DNA from: Dermanyssus gallinae
Lineage: Eukaryota > Arthropoda > Arachnida > Mesostigmata > Dermanyssidae
Assembly (NCBI GenBank): GCA_003439945.1
Contig: QVRM01002755.1
Location: 1,505,001-1,569,000 of the forward strand
Reading direction: 5' to 3'
Length of the DNA: 64,000 bases
The first letter of the stretch is position 1, and each line of letters starts with the position of its first letter. A model generated the notes under the pieces. The model worked only from the letters and a program-made list of their open reading frames with translations. It was not told where the DNA came from and did no database searches. This document shows positions 1 to 13,479 of this stretch, piece by piece. Both the position numbers and the translations under genes were made by a program.

Positions 1-1855
1 CCTCACGCCGCACGTTAATTACGCTTTCACAACAACGTCCGCGAGCATCGGTAAGTTGCATAGAGCATAGGTTAAAGCTCACCTACGCCTCATAGACGCA
101 AACAGGCGTTACCGGCTTGAACGCGTTGGGTCGAACGCAGGTTTGATCCATGCTTACCTTGGAACAAGAATTTTGATGGTGGAGACATCCGTAGAGGCCC
201 ATAAAGGTCGAGCTCAAAAACTCGGTTGTCCGTAGAGGCTAACGCCACGTACTCACTGACTGTGTCATGAAGACTGAGTTCATATGCCAGCTTGTTCCTA
301 TAGCTTAACCCAACTATTAGCTCAACCTTTACGTGCCATTCGTTTTGGTGGGTTACAGGACTAGACTAGAATTGCGACTGACCCTATGTGTACTAGCGTA
401 GAGAAGCTTAAGAAGACCGAGTCGATATTGATGCGGATCCGTGAAAACACAGCATCTTACATCTACACCGTTCTACAGAGGCTGCGTTTGGGACTGAGGT
501 CGTATCTGTGCACACCTTTAGTGAGTTTATAGATGCGGTGACCACATCACCCGGTGCGCTCAATTTAGAACTCCTTGAGAGGAGAAGAGTTCGAAAAACG
601 CGAAATGCTAGAGTAATTGAAAGTTCACACTGTGTAAAGGTTTTGGAAAAAGAGGGTGCCCATATCATTGGCTAGAGTGACACCACGTATATAAAAATAA
701 ATTCCTTAATTTGTGTATTGACTGATCATATGTATAGAGAGAAAGGAAGGGAGAGAGAGAGAGTTTAAACTATGTTATGAATCTGGCAAGATAAAATCAC
801 GAAACGTCGAAAACACGCCCTTTCAATTTGGATTTAATTTTAGAAAGAGTTAGTCATCGCACTCGGACATATAAGTCAAATCGATGGTGGAATCGATTGC
901 AGGCAATAGACGTCTCGACAAGTGTCCTTATATCGAGCTCAATATAAACGTTTACATTTAGTAAGATTCGTAGAACAGTCAGTGCTCTCTGCCTTGAGTA
1001 AAAGTGTTAGCAATTCATTTTGATGACTGAATGACCCGCTTCGACCTAGCCTTTGAGCGAAGGCTAGGTCTTTGGTTAAGATGCGGACGGCCTCGGCATC
1101 GCTTCTATTGAGGCTCCCAGACGACACGCCCTGCTATAATAGACATGCTTGTCATAGTTTTTTACACCTCTGTAGTATTCCCTATCTCTCGCACGCTGTC
1201 TTTCTCTGTCTCTCTCTCTTTCTATATTATTTTTTTACAATTATGTTGATTTCACTCAAATTGAGTATAATATACATTTCACATTGTATCTTTATGAAGC
1301 TCGATCTTCTTCACGCTTCTGACGAGAGAAGTAGTGCAACGATTTTCGGTCCAGCGCTGTGCCTTTCTATATTATTAAAACAATGTCAGCCGCATCGAGG
1401 CTGTCCTCTGGGTAAATAGTTTCGGCCGTTTACCGGATAGTACAAATTTGCATGACCTGTCTGTCTGTGTGTGGGTGTGCGATGTGTTTTCGTAGCGTGC
1501 ATTCCGGCCCTAGCTTGGTCCGCTTATACTGTCCCGCTCGAGCGTTACTAAATTTCGCTTTATTAAGTTTAATGACGCGGTCGACCCACGACGGAGGGCT
1601 GAGGAAGCTGAAGAAAGCTGAAGCAGCCACGCCATCAACCGTCACGCATAAACGACGCAACAGGCCTGAGTCAGTCGGTGCTGCGGAGGGGGGGGGGAGA
1701 TGGTAGACGTCTATGGATGAGAAGACACTAGTGAAAACGGGGCAAGTGCGGCAAGTGTGTATGCACATATGCAGTTGCTCGTATCAGCGTGTGTACTATA
1801 TTTGCGAATGCATAGTGTATAGACTGTTCTGTGTGGAAGAATGACGGTGTGTTGA
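1..1855. other. No recognisable gene; unannotated AT-moderate sequence
   Basis: Only short chance frames are open. I saw a purine (GA) tract near 740-765, a (CT)n tract near 1207-1220 and a G run at about 1687-1697. No tRNA boxes, RT motifs or transposase motifs were found on either strand. Confidence 0.5.
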
Positions 1856-1856
1856 G

Positions 1857-1875
1857 CGTGTGTGTGTGTGTGTGG
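1857..1875. repeat. (GT)n microsatellite
   Basis: Short GT dinucleotide run, read directly from the sequence. Confidence 0.8.
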
Positions 1876-2056
1876 GTCTGTTTGGGTTCTGTCGGCGGCT
1901 CTTTCGTCATTCCGCTAGGTTCACCGCTACTTAACGCCCAGCCCGGTCTCGCAGCAACGTTACTTAAGAATTAGTACTCAAAATTACGGCGTATTACGGC
2001 GTAAGGTGGCCAGAACGCCGAGACAAAGATATGGAGAGAGAGGGGAGAGTGGGAGA

Positions 2057-3513
<1,457 letters not shown>

Positions 3514-3629
3514 TTTGTTGAAATCGACTCCGGAGTATTTCCGGAGTATACTCTGAAACTTTGGATTTATACTCCAGAAGAATTTATACTTCGGAGTATA
3601 CTCCGAAAGTTTGTTTGTTGAAATCGACT
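3514..3629. repeat. 100-bp direct repeat enclosing GGAGTATACTCC palindromes
   Basis: The 16-mer TTTGTTGAAATCGACT occurs at 3514-3529 and again at 3614-3629, exactly 100 bp apart. Between them the string GGAGTATACTC recurs in several forms. The last is a perfect 18-bp palindrome at 3590-3607 with core CGGAGTATACTCCG. Function unknown; it could be a small tandem duplication or the end of a short mobile element. Confidence 0.7.
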
Positions 3630-4195
3630 TCGAAAGTAGAGGGCAAGGTCATCAGCGTACGTAAGTATACTAACTTGCGAGTGTCGACACTGGACTTTGT
3701 CCGGCAGGTCACTCATCAATATTCAGAATAATAGCGGGGGTAGATTATAGCTTTGTGCAACTCCTGTAGTCTGTTTAATTGGGGTGTATTCAGTTACCCC
3801 GTCGTCGATGATTTCAGACCCCTCCTACTGCATAGCTTGTAATAACTTTAGTATTACCGCTGGACCACCACATAGCGCTAATTTCTTTAGGATTATAATG
3901 CGTGACGTCGTGTCAAGTGCCGCCTTATAGTCTCAAAAAACAACAAAGAGATAAATACGTTTAACCCACAGGGCCATTTAAACGCTATATATTGAGAAGA
4001 ACAGCGCAAGCCGTTATCGCCGACCTCCCTTGCCTAAAGCCATGTTGTATGCAGTATGAAAGAGAAGCTATGTTTGGAGAATACAAGAAAAAACACCTTG
4101 TGATGATTCGACGATCGTGCCAACGAGCGATTTATCGGATCACACAGAGATATTTAGAACTGTCCACATGTTTGCTTTGCTGTGATAGTACAGAA
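3630..4195. other. No recognisable gene
   Basis: Unique-looking sequence. A short frame at 3992-4228 has no family resemblance and ends in the SINE poly(T). Confidence 0.4.
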
Positions 4196-4409
4196 TTTTT
4201 TTTTTTTTTGTTTTTAGATTTCCCGTAAGGCAATTGCCCGTGTACGGATTTTTCATGTCATGGCTAAGTTTACTCCACTCCGGCATTTACCTTGTTTAAA
4301 TTGGAAACCATGCAAACCAATTTAAGAGTGGCCGGTCTGGGGTTCGAACCCAGTCCTTCCGAATGCAAGGCAAAGGCTTTGCCACTAAGCCACCTTGCTC
4401 GGTGGCTTT
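4196..4409 (-). mobile_element. tRNA-headed SINE, family S1, copy A
   Basis: Read on the minus strand, this has an internal Pol III promoter: an A box at 4381-4392 (TGGCTTAGTGGC) and a B box at 4341-4351 (GGTTCGAACC core). A body of about 110 bp follows, and it ends in a poly(A) seen as the T run 4196-4209. The body is shared with copies at 55.8 kb and 12.3 kb, which shows a dispersed family. The head is tRNA-derived but is followed by an unrelated tail, so it is not a functional tRNA gene. I could not see clear target-site duplications. Confidence 0.8.
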
Positions 4410-5103
4410 TAGCCGTTTCAATTTACTGCTAAGAAATACAAGGCGTTTGTTACGTGCTTACCCATGCTCAATCGTAGCTAAGGTTATCACCTTGCTCCTT
4501 CACAGCTAGGTAGACCTGTGTGCCTGTATACAAATTGGAAACGATGTATCTCAGTGGAAGGAAAGCACCTAAAGCTGCAGTGTAATTCTGTACATTGCCG
4601 TCTCATGTGAGGAAACCGGGTTTACCGGAAAAAATCAACGTACGTATCAATTTGATTCGTGGGTAACGTAGCGGAGTTTGCTGCGTAGACCGTTAAGACG
4701 GCTAATCAGGATTCCACAGCTACGTGTGCATGTAGATGTGATTTTATGTCACTGCCTTTAAAGTGAAGAAGAAGCACACATCTGTAATAGGCCAGTGGAG
4801 CCACCGTATTTACCGGACCCTGGTGGAGGCGAGCGCATGCACTCAGCAACAGTCATATAGTGATGTTTTGATTTGTTCGTTAGAGAGGAAGTCAACTCTA
4901 ACTGAGTGTATTTCAATTTAAGAGTTGTCTTTTTTTAGTAAACATTAGCGTGTACTAAGTGCCACCTAGGTAAAATGATGCTTTGTTATAACCACGGCGC
5001 ATTAAATCCGACTGCCAGTTGGCAAACAAAATATCTGTGCCGGTTTCGGGTAACGTTTTTTTTTTTTGGTTTTTTTTGCAATAGTTCTGTTGTTTTTGTA
5101 ATT
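4410..5103. other. No recognisable gene
   Basis: Contains a T-rich run at about 5057-5080 just before the F1 LINE relic. Nothing else was recognised. Confidence 0.4.
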
Positions 5104-6033
5104 GAGATTTGCCCGCTACTCTTCTCCCTATTACTGAGCAATTTCCCACGACGCGTTCAAGACCAGTCGGGACACGTGAAAACTCTGCTATATGCCGATG
5201 ATCTTGTGATTTTTGGAAGAAGTCGGTTTCACGTTCAGCAGGCGCTGGCTGCAGGCTGTCGGGGTATGTGGAAGAGGCTGGCCAATTGATTAATATGGGC
5301 AAGACAGAAGCCATGAAATTCCGACGCGGCGGTCGTCTTGCGGCTTCTGATGCTCTGCATACAAACAGGACATCCCTGAAATATGTAAACAACTTCAAAT
5401 ATCTATGGGTGATACTCCCTACAAACGGTCGGTCCTTCGTGGAGCACATTACGGACAGAGCGCGCCGAGCGCTGGTTGCAAGTGTTAGTATACGAACTCC
5501 TTCGAGACTATCCCTACGAACGACGCTAGCTTCGCTCAACATGACGGTAGCGCCAGTCGCTTTCTACGGAATACAGGTCATCTGGGATTATCTCTCGTCG
5601 GCGCAACTTGAAAAACTCGAGCGGATTAAGCCTGCATTGCTGAAGCGAGTTCTAGGTCTGCATCGTACATCGCTGAACAGATACGTGTATCTGCTATGTG
5701 ACACGCCGTTGCTTATAGAGGACCTAAAGCGTAAATTCAAACTCCATTCCACTGCGGCCTACGCGCCTATTTATTAGCTCTTTGGAGGGGAAAATGGCGG
5801 AGATCGATCCTGATTTCTATAGCACGGGCGCGATCACCTCTGAAACATGAAAACAGGCCGGACAAACGAACCGACACGTTCTCACGCGCTTCGCTGTTCA
5901 TGGTTTTCATCACGTTTTATGGAGGACGGGGGGGGGGTTCCATGCACTTGCAGATACATGTATCTGTATAAAATGTGGTGAAAAATGCCCCAGGTACCAC
6001 GCGGCATTGTGCTGCGGTACCGTCGTTGAATAG
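5104..6033 (+). pseudogene. Non-LTR retrotransposon relic, family F1 (RT and C-terminal Cys/His region)
   Basis: Broken 3' half of a LINE ORF2. It starts inside the reverse transcriptase at a CPLLFSLLL stretch (5109 on), then the catalytic box LLYADDLVIFG (Tyr-Ala-Asp-Asp at 5191-5202). A frameshift near 5260 moves into a 5268-5777 frame with the post-RT KTEAMKFRRGG and YVNNFKYLWVILP segments (the K.YLG motif of LINE RTs) and the thumb/linker ending LIEDLKRKFKL. After a stop and more shifts, partly at a run of nine or ten G residues, it continues with FAVHGFHHVLW and CIKCGEKCPRYH, then a stop at 6031. Homologous pieces lie at 12.4, 13.5, 14.3-16.1, 17.6, 31 and 53 kb. The enzyme would have copied its RNA into a nicked chromosome; this copy is 5'-truncated and dead. 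Clade assignment (jockey/I/CR1-like) is open. Confidence 0.85.
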
Positions 6034-6039
6034 CCTATC

Positions 6040-6820
6040 AGATGCGACTCGGTGCAGACGCGCAGGAGGTTAGCTTTAACCACTCGTAATATTTGTATAA
6101 TTATTTGTGCAGTACTGTGTTTAAAGGGAGCCCATACCTACAAGCTGCATGGGGAGGCTATCCCTATATTAAATAGCATTAGGGACCTCGGGGTTACGGT
6201 GACACCGGAACTGGATTTTAGCACTCATATAACACAAGTTATCCGACAAACTTCTCTTATATCTAGTACAATATTTCGCTGTTTTATAATTAATGATTGC
6301 AATTTTTACATAAGGCTTTATAACAGTTTAGTTGTTCCTAAGTTTACGTATTGTTGTGAGGTTTGGCGGCCTTATTTAGGCAAATACATTGAAGCAATGG
6401 AGCGTGTACAGAGGAAGTTTATTCGTCGTGTCTCAATAAGGTGTAACGTTGCTAAAAGTTCCCTTGTGATAAGCCCTATTGGGGAGCTGCAGTCCAGAGC
6501 GGACTATCGCATGTACAATCGAATTATAAAATCATCAAATGTATCTAATTTTTTTACAATTCGCGTGAACAATCTTGGAAGCGGTAACACCATCTCGTCT
6601 AAACAAATTGCAAAGACGGATCGCGTGAATAACATGTTTTCGTGGCGGATGGCTAGGGCACTGAGAACTTAAAATACTTGCGGTGCAAATGTGGGCACAC
6701 AAGTAACTCGACTGTCCTATGAATCTAGGTAACGGTTTGTGAAATGTAAATATTGTAATATGTTCCCTTTGACAAAATAAAGGTGCGTTTGAATTGAATT
6801 TGAATTGAATTGAATTTGAA
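6040..6820 (+). pseudogene. 3' end of a second non-LTR retrotransposon (F3, CR1/L2/jockey-like) with GAATT tail
   Basis: An open frame at 6052-6672 carries the conserved post-RT region of CR1/L2/jockey-type LINEs: IRDLGVTVTPELDFSTHI, then LYNSLVVPKFTYCCEVW, then AMERVQRKFIRRVS. It ends at a natural-looking stop (6670-6672). The 3' UTR has an AATAAA at 6776-6781 and finishes in a GAATT/TTGAA microsatellite (6789-6820), a usual way for such elements to end. The part from IRDLG to the stop is uninterrupted, so it is younger than the F1 relic 10 bp upstream. The 5' part, including the YADD box, is missing, as expected for 5'-truncated insertion. The first 15 or so residues of the open frame may not be element sequence. 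Confidence 0.85.
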
Positions 6821-8530
6821 ACGTTCATACAAGACAATTGTATTTTTAAAGACACAAATAAATCAGTCCTTAATTAGTAATTGAGATTTTGATACCATAT
6901 ATATCGACAACAGACGGGTTGGCCTTCCACGATACAGGTCAAATCATTTGTGCTTTTTAAAGGTAGAAGTGCACATTTATCACAGGACGATGGCGAACAC
7001 ATTGCATGCATTTTCGTGCCTAGCTAGCAGTGGCAACGTTAAATAATTGCTGTCATTGCTAATGTTTGTCTATGTGCAACTGTCACAAAAAGGCTTGACG
7101 AAAACTACATGACTAACCGCCTGAAAGTCTGTGCTCTTCTCTTTAAAGAGAGCAAATAACTTAATTTTTTTACGTTGAGAAAGCAGGCTCTCGTGCTAAG
7201 AAGACCATGCTGTATTTCCTGTGCACCTCGAACTGTACAATCATATTATGTCGAAATCCATTATGACTACGTTTGCCAGCGCAAACGTGTAGCGATTTGT
7301 TTCAAGTTGTCGGGTTTTTCATATAATATTTTACCGCACCCACCTTGCCTAGCTTTGTTTTTTTAGATTACGATCTACGAAGCTCATTTCAGGATTATTT
7401 TTATAGGAGGTAAATTTGAGCGTTTGTAGGTCTTGGCTAACCGTCTGCATTAAAACACGGAACAATCAGACAACGTTTCTACTAATCATTTATAATGCAT
7501 ATGTAGAGGTGGATACGGCAGTATATTTTCAATGCAGCCAAGGCACCTTCTAAAAACATGGAGCGCTGTCAGATGAGCACTCTCATAATTTATTATATAA
7601 AAAGAGGATTAGGGAGAAAGGGACTTGATTATGCCTAGAACTTTCCATCTAGCAAACTTTAAAGGAATGGCCATAGTCATGTCGAGAGGATTTGCACCAT
7701 GGCTGAGGGGTTTCAGCGAAGTGTAAGAGCTTTTTAGTTTTCATTCTATTTTCGGCGGAATTGTCCGCATACCACGAGTAGGCGCAGATAGGCTAATGTG
7801 AGTTAGTCTCGTAAGAATTTCCGATTTCATTAACATAATATGGAACTTTATCTGGTATATTACGCTGCACAGCTGGCGACATTAATGTATCAACCGTTAC
7901 AAAAATGGTAGCGTATTTAGAAGGCATTCATTTTTATACTTACTTCAGGCAGTAGACTTTTTGTAGAAAGCTAGAGCTTTCCCATATGTATAGCAAACGA
8001 GCACTGGCCGAGAACTAATCATAATATTTACAGTATGTTAGAAAATTGATCACGTTAGTAGACGCACAGGTAACTCGTATTGTTTTTTATGTTATGTATT
8101 GCGTTTAAATAGACCATTATCGGCCTGTTGTTTATATTGTTCTTCTTGGTACCGTGTGATCGCGTAGCACACAAGCATGACAATACTAATAACAAACATA
8201 GATTGGTTTGGAATTACTAAGCTATACAAGGAGCAAGTCCTTCTTGCTATTACGTGTCGTGTCGGAATCGAATCCATAGATGGTCGCGATTTCATGATGA
8301 CGTCTTGACGACGTCTGCTTACAGCTAAGGTGGCCAGTAGCAACAGCTGCAGTAGGGCGTTGCGATTGACGCGATGCTTATTATACTTAATCAGGCGCCA
8401 GAGGCCTGCAGTCGCACAAAGTAAACCGCTACCATCACTCGCGCCGCATGCGCCAGGCCCGGTTTTTCTGTCGAGACTTGCATTCACAGAGCCTAGGCGA
8501 GGTTGCTGCGAGGTCGCGGAGTGGCCTTGA
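6821..8530. other. No recognisable gene
   Basis: AT-rich, stop-dense sequence. A 149-codon frame at 8092-8541 on the minus strand has no recognisable domain and looks like chance. Confidence 0.4.
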
Positions 8531-8734
8531 GCTCTTAACAACCAAAACCTCGCTCCTCACTTTGCCGTGGCCGTGTCTTGTGAAGGCTCGAAAGATGACT
8601 CAAAAGACGGGGAAAAAGACAAGGAAAGGGAAGAAGAAGAAGAAGAAAAGGAAGAAATGGACAGACAAGAAAGAGACGAAGAAGGGCCCGCCGAAGCAGC
8701 AGCAGAGCCGAGAATGGACGAAGGGACAACGTGA
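8531..8734 (+). other. Purine-rich tract; acidic low-complexity frame, possible exon fragment
   Basis: In one frame, stop-to-stop from 8531 to 8734, the sequence reads as an Asp/Glu/Lys-rich stretch with a run of six Glu followed by Ala/Pro. The neighbouring frame reads as a Lys/Arg-rich stretch. Such GAA/GAG-rich tracts occur in charged low-complexity regions of host proteins but also arise as simple repeats. No splice sites or homologous domain could be shown, so this is only a lead. Confidence 0.2.
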
Positions 8735-9085
8735 ACACTTGTCATGTCGACGGTGTCACCGGCAGGCTACCAATAGAGACGCCCACTTGGCGCGAAAAGT
8801 ACCATGTGTACTCAATGTTCATGAGGACCGCGCGGACGACGAAAGACCTCACCGACATCGAACGAGGCCTGTGTTCACTTTCGTCATTATCTTGACTGCG
8901 GTTGTCCTGCATTGCCAACCTCCTTGGGCGGCCGGCTGGCCCGTTCGCCCGCCCGTCCGTCCTTCGTTTCCGAATTCAAGGACTCTTAGCTGCCCCGCCG
9001 CGGAAGGACTCGTGACGAGATATCTGGACTTGTCAAGTCACAAATCATTGCGACAAACTGTCGACCGTATGCTGTTTGCTTACAT

Positions 9086-9106
9086 GTATATATATATATA
9101 TACACA

Positions 9107-9145
<39 letters not shown>

Positions 9146-9275
9146 ACAACGTGAACTTATATATATATATTCAAACATCTTCATCTCAAATTTACTATTT
9201 CTCAAATTAGATCTTCCCATAGGACACAATATATATATATATATATATATATACAAAAATGCATTATCTACCGCA

Positions 9276-9311
<36 letters not shown>

Positions 9312-9335
9312 TTTTATTATAATAATAATAATTTT
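9086..9335. repeat. Cluster of four (TA)n runs and an (ATA)n run
   Basis: TA runs at about 9086-9142, 9157-9170, 9228-9253 and 9277-9308, then an ATA/AAT run near 9316-9335. They are separated by 14- to 60-bp unique spacers. Confidence 0.9.
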
Positions 9336-10012
9336 TGTTATAGGAAGAACTGGCTAAATGCCTGATACTCACTGAACACACATCATAAACCCAGTTAAAT
9401 CCACACGTCTCCTTCACACGTTGTCGGGGATGGCAGTATTGTCTTCCGAAATGACTTCACCTGGCCGCATTATCTTGGCCCTAAGTTGTCATTAAGGCTT
9501 CCCGACTTTATGCAGCGGACTTTTTGCATCGGAGACAAATTCCGCGATTTTTCATTTCTGAGGACTTTTCGGTCTTAGGCTACGAGAAAGTAGCTCCCGT
9601 TCAGTATTGGAAAAGGCACAGCGTTCGTAGCAGCGCCTTACATTGTCGGCCTCTCCTGAGTTGCACATACGCCATAAGGGAGACTCAGCTCTATCAATGC
9701 GATTTAAGTATCGCTCGCAGCTGTTTCATTATTAGAAATATCTTATAATTCGAGATATTGTTTACGCAGTAATATATAATGCCACGTTTCCTTAAATATA
9801 TTAAGTGATTTACATTCCCTTAACTCAGTATCAAGAGCATTCCTTAATTTGCCCACGGACATAGCCGGTTATTTACGTCTATAAATGCTGTACATATTGT
9901 ATATTCTGAGAGGCGGACTGTTGCGATTTATGCTGGTGTTGAATGTAAAATAAATATACACGTGTGGAGGTCACATGCCCTAGAAGTCTTTATGCGCACG
10001 GATAGCTAATAA

Positions 10013-10016
<4 letters not shown>
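9336..10016. other. No recognisable gene
   Basis: Only a short frame at 9524-9748 without recognisable features. Confidence 0.4.

Positions 10017-10073
<57 letters not shown>
10017..10073. repeat. (TA)n microsatellite
   Basis: Uninterrupted alternating TA. Confidence 0.95.
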
Positions 10074-10077
<4 letters not shown>

Positions 10078-11199
10078 TACTGTGATGGAATTTTAAGTGG
10101 TTTGTGGATAGTATAAGGACGCAATACACTTTCCCTCCTATAGCCAAATTGGGCTTATAAATCATTGTGGAAGCGGTATATGCGTTGTCGAGGTTAGCCC
10201 AAATAGTGGCAAACATTATGTTTTATAGCAAACGATTTACATGCAATTATCATAACATCAGAAAACACGCTACTGTTGCTTAGTGTGTGAGCAACGCTTA
10301 GATAAGCTGTCAGCCATTGCTGACTCTTTGGTTCATTAAGTTCATAAGCGTTACTGCTTTATCTCCTTTTCGAAAAAAAATGTCGTTTTGTGTTCCGGCT
10401 TCACAAACTTCTGCCAGACCTGGCTCAAGAGCTTCTAGCTGTCTTCCTGTACCAGGCCAAATTTTGATTCTCTGCCAGGTTTGCTGCGTCTCGCGCGGCG
10501 CGGAATCCTCTCTTTAGGTAGGTGCAACAAAGGACATTCCCTGAACTTTCTACAATATAGAAAAAAAAATGCCGTTTGGGCGTCTACCAACGTTCGCAAG
10601 CAGGTTTGTCGTCTCCCGCAACGCCTACAATTGTAGGCTCGCCAAAAAGCGGCCCATCTCTTCATTAAGTATGCTGTGCATATGCTGTCTGTCCAGGCCT
10701 TTCTTGCAGCCTAGAACGTGTTAGCCGCGCCGCGAGCAATTGTTCACAGCTCTGGCATTCATGGGAGTTGGTGGCCTAGGCGCCCAGCTTGAAGCCAACA
10801 ACAACTACACCGATATGCGCGTAAGTGAGTAGTAGTAGTAGTAGTAGTAGTAGTGCACGCTGGACAGTGGTTAGTGCTTCTAACGATCACCGCTGCTCTG
10901 TTGTAGCCGTAAGTTTTGCTTGTCTGTTGCCAGACGCCAAGCTGATTCAGTTGAGTCACTGGGCTAGACTTTTCGTCTGGAACTTGCAGCATCGGGGTAG
11001 TTCTGTGAAAAAAGCTGCATTAGGATTTTAATTAGAATCAGAGGCTCTTTCACTATCATTTCTGGATTGTCCAGCTTAAAGTCCAGAAGCGGTCGCCGTA
11101 TTTCTAATGGTAGCTCTTGACAAGGTTCACTATAGTTGTGCTAACTATCGTGAGTAGCGGTGCGGGGCCGACGCTGGCCCGCGTGAATAGCATTCGTAG

Positions 11200-11251
<52 letters not shown>

Positions 11252-12261
11252 TATACATATAAAAATATGAGAGCATTTATGTTTCGTATATTACATTTTT
11301 TTATGTATGACACATATTGCGGAGGATTAGCTAAGCCAATGTGACTGCGGGCGTGTATTATTCGTAGACTTATGCTATATTTCTAAAGCGGCGGGGTTAG
11401 CTTTGTGAGAGGTCCCGAAATGAGTGGTAAACTGAGCGTCCCCCACAGTGCGCAGATGATATAGCAGCGGGAGCATGTGACCCCTCTGCCAGGGTATTGC
11501 ACCGTAGAGAGCATATATAGCCTTTGTAGCGTATAGCGAGTTGCCGAATGATTAACCTCCGTCGCTGTGCTGACATGTGTGAAAAGCAGACGCGCGATGT
11601 CGGAATATTGCCGGCTTTAGCTGCAACCGCTGTCGGCGGTGCTTTGTCAGTGCAAGGCGTGTAAGGCGTGGATTACGGGTCATTTTTGCTGAATGCGTTC
11701 TATCACCGGCTTTTATGGCCCGAGGCATCAGCTGCAACCGCAGTGCACAGGGATTCTCCAACGCCTCCGAGATGCTGCAAAATGTTCCACGCATGAGGCA
11801 GCAGAGTCGAGAGTGAATCGAACCTAACACCAGCGCTATCTTTAGATGGGTATACTGTTCGTTTAGCGCAAAATGAAGTATACAAAAAAGCCTGTACACG
11901 TGTTCTTTCGAACATGAAGCAATTGATTGTGTGTCGTTTCTGTTCCACTATGCTAAAGCTGTAAAGAGAGCCGGTAGTGTTAAAGCAGCGTCAGGGACAA
12001 GAGCAGCCACCCTTAACTACTAATACATCGTCAGACTGTGATTTGATCGCCCTATACAACCGGTTCAGCTGCCCCGCTGGCTAGCCTGCTGAGTAAGTCG
12101 GTGCTAGTGGTAAATGACAGCATCGTCGTCTCCCGGTCCGGCACCGAAGGAGCTCTTTCTCAAGAGGGCTTCAATAACTGTATGTTTTATAAAACTTTTA
12201 AACTTAGTGGGGGTGGGGTTGGATAGTAGTGCACCGTCTCTATTTATTGAGACATCTGACC
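10074..12261. other. No recognisable gene; contains (AGT)n and (CT)n(TA)n microsatellites
   Basis: AGT trinucleotide run at 10829-10854, and a CT run at 11200-11216 leading into TA at 11216-11260. The frames at 10.3-11.0 kb and 11.5-11.9 kb on both strands lack any domain I recognise. Confidence 0.5.
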
Positions 12262-12328
12262 TTCCCGTTTTTGTTCCGATAATGGTCAATTTGTAGTCCA
12301 CTCCGGCATTTACCTTGTTTAAATTGAG
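12262..12328 (-). mobile_element. SINE family S1, copy C (body only)
   Basis: Shares CCACTCCGGCATTTACCTTG and the following TTTAAATTG with the bodies of the S1 copies at 4.2 kb and 55.8 kb, in the same orientation. The tRNA head is missing: the match stops just before it and F1 LINE sequence begins at 12353. Confidence 0.7.
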
Positions 12329-12352
12329 AACTACCACCTGACCCGGAGCCAT

Positions 12353-12760
12353 TTAAAAAGTCTTAACAAGCTAAAGGTCTGCTATGTTAAGCGTGTATTG
12401 CGGCTTCCAAAATGCGCATCGGCAACACTTGCCTTAGAGATGTGCGGGGAGAGAACACTTATTGAAGACCTGGCACTTAGTAACACACCATTTACAGCGC
12501 ATATTCTAGATTTATATCGAGCTTATGGAGTGAACAGAAATTAAAATTTTGTAGCGGAGAACTACATTGATGGCCCGGCCTTTTGTTCACTAAGATAGAT
12601 AAGAGCCATGCAAAAGAACCGTTCGCTAATCTGCCGAACAACTTGGCGCAGGTATAACCATCGCATATGCATGAATCCCAGCTGTTCTAATAGTGAAGAA
12701 TACTGTGAGTGTGATATTGGACGATATCATACGCTTGTATGTGCAGACGTTTGCGGAACG
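12353..12760 (+). pseudogene. F1 LINE relic: thumb/linker and degenerate Cys/His end
   Basis: Frame 12353-12544 reads LKSLNKLKVCYVKRVLRLP, then ERTLIEDL. It aligns with the copy at 5.6 kb (LEKLERIKPALLKRVLGL, then LLIEDL). After a stop, positions 12683-12742 read as a Cys-rich block with CSNSEEYC and GRYHTLVC, which matches the CxxCGExC and YHxxxC parts of the other F1 copies with a small insertion and one Cys lost. RT catalytic parts are absent. Confidence 0.7.
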
Positions 12761-13479
12761 TCTTTATCATCCAAAGTTAAATGCATGTTGTGCCTGATTT
12801 ACTTCAGCGTAGTCAGGGTAAAACAGCGTACGAGAGGTCTGGCCCTGGAGAACTCACATACAAGAAAAAGCAGCCGGACCATATGGATTTTGCAACAGGG
12901 AGCTCAAATATGCACCGGCCTGGGCCCCATGCTTGCTGCAACAGGTGGCTATACTCTTAATCGCAGATAGTGCAAGCTAATCCTAAGGAAATCATGACTT
13001 CCACAGAGAGCGCTTGATGGAAACGGCGTGCAGAACTCTACTGTCCGACCTCAAGCAAGCCCAAGCAAGGCCGCTTAGCCAACTTTATGCGATGTGTTGT
13101 TCAATATAGACGCCCAGAGACCGGGTCCTGCATAGTCTGGCGAAGGTGGATGTCCCGACACCGGAGTAGTACAGCCTCACACAAGCAACAATTTTGTCGC
13201 AACGTAACATTTTAAGCCCCCTTCGGATCTCGGGTCTGCCGAATATCCTCTCTAACAAAATAAATGTGTGGTTTTTAGTGGGTATTACACGCGGATAGGA
13301 TGGAGTCTAATACTCTCTGCCGGTGTCGTCGGTCCCACACTACCCGCCAACAACTTTGGCGGGTGTGCGTAAATACATTTTCCACCCCGATAACAAAAAA
13401 AACGAGATTTCAGTAAGTCGCAACGGTGCCAGGCTTCACTCAGCGACCGCCCAAGCTGGGTCTTTAAGTTTCGGAAATA
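12761..13479. other. Probable LINE-derived debris, unassigned; contains a short hairpin
   Basis: Lies between two F1 pieces and may be part of one decayed insertion, but I could not align it. A 9-bp perfect inverted repeat (ACCCGCCAA, 5-nt loop, TTGGCGGGT) sits at 13342-13364. Confidence 0.35.

Noticed and set aside
4325..4409. Functional tRNA gene
   Set aside because: A and B boxes are present, but the segment continues into a repeated non-tRNA body and a poly(A), which makes it a SINE.
8723..9156. 14-mer GGGACAACGTGAAC repeated at 8723 and 9143 as target-site duplication
   Set aside because: No element with recognisable ends lies between; the flanks do not extend the match, so it may be chance or microsatellite-associated duplication.
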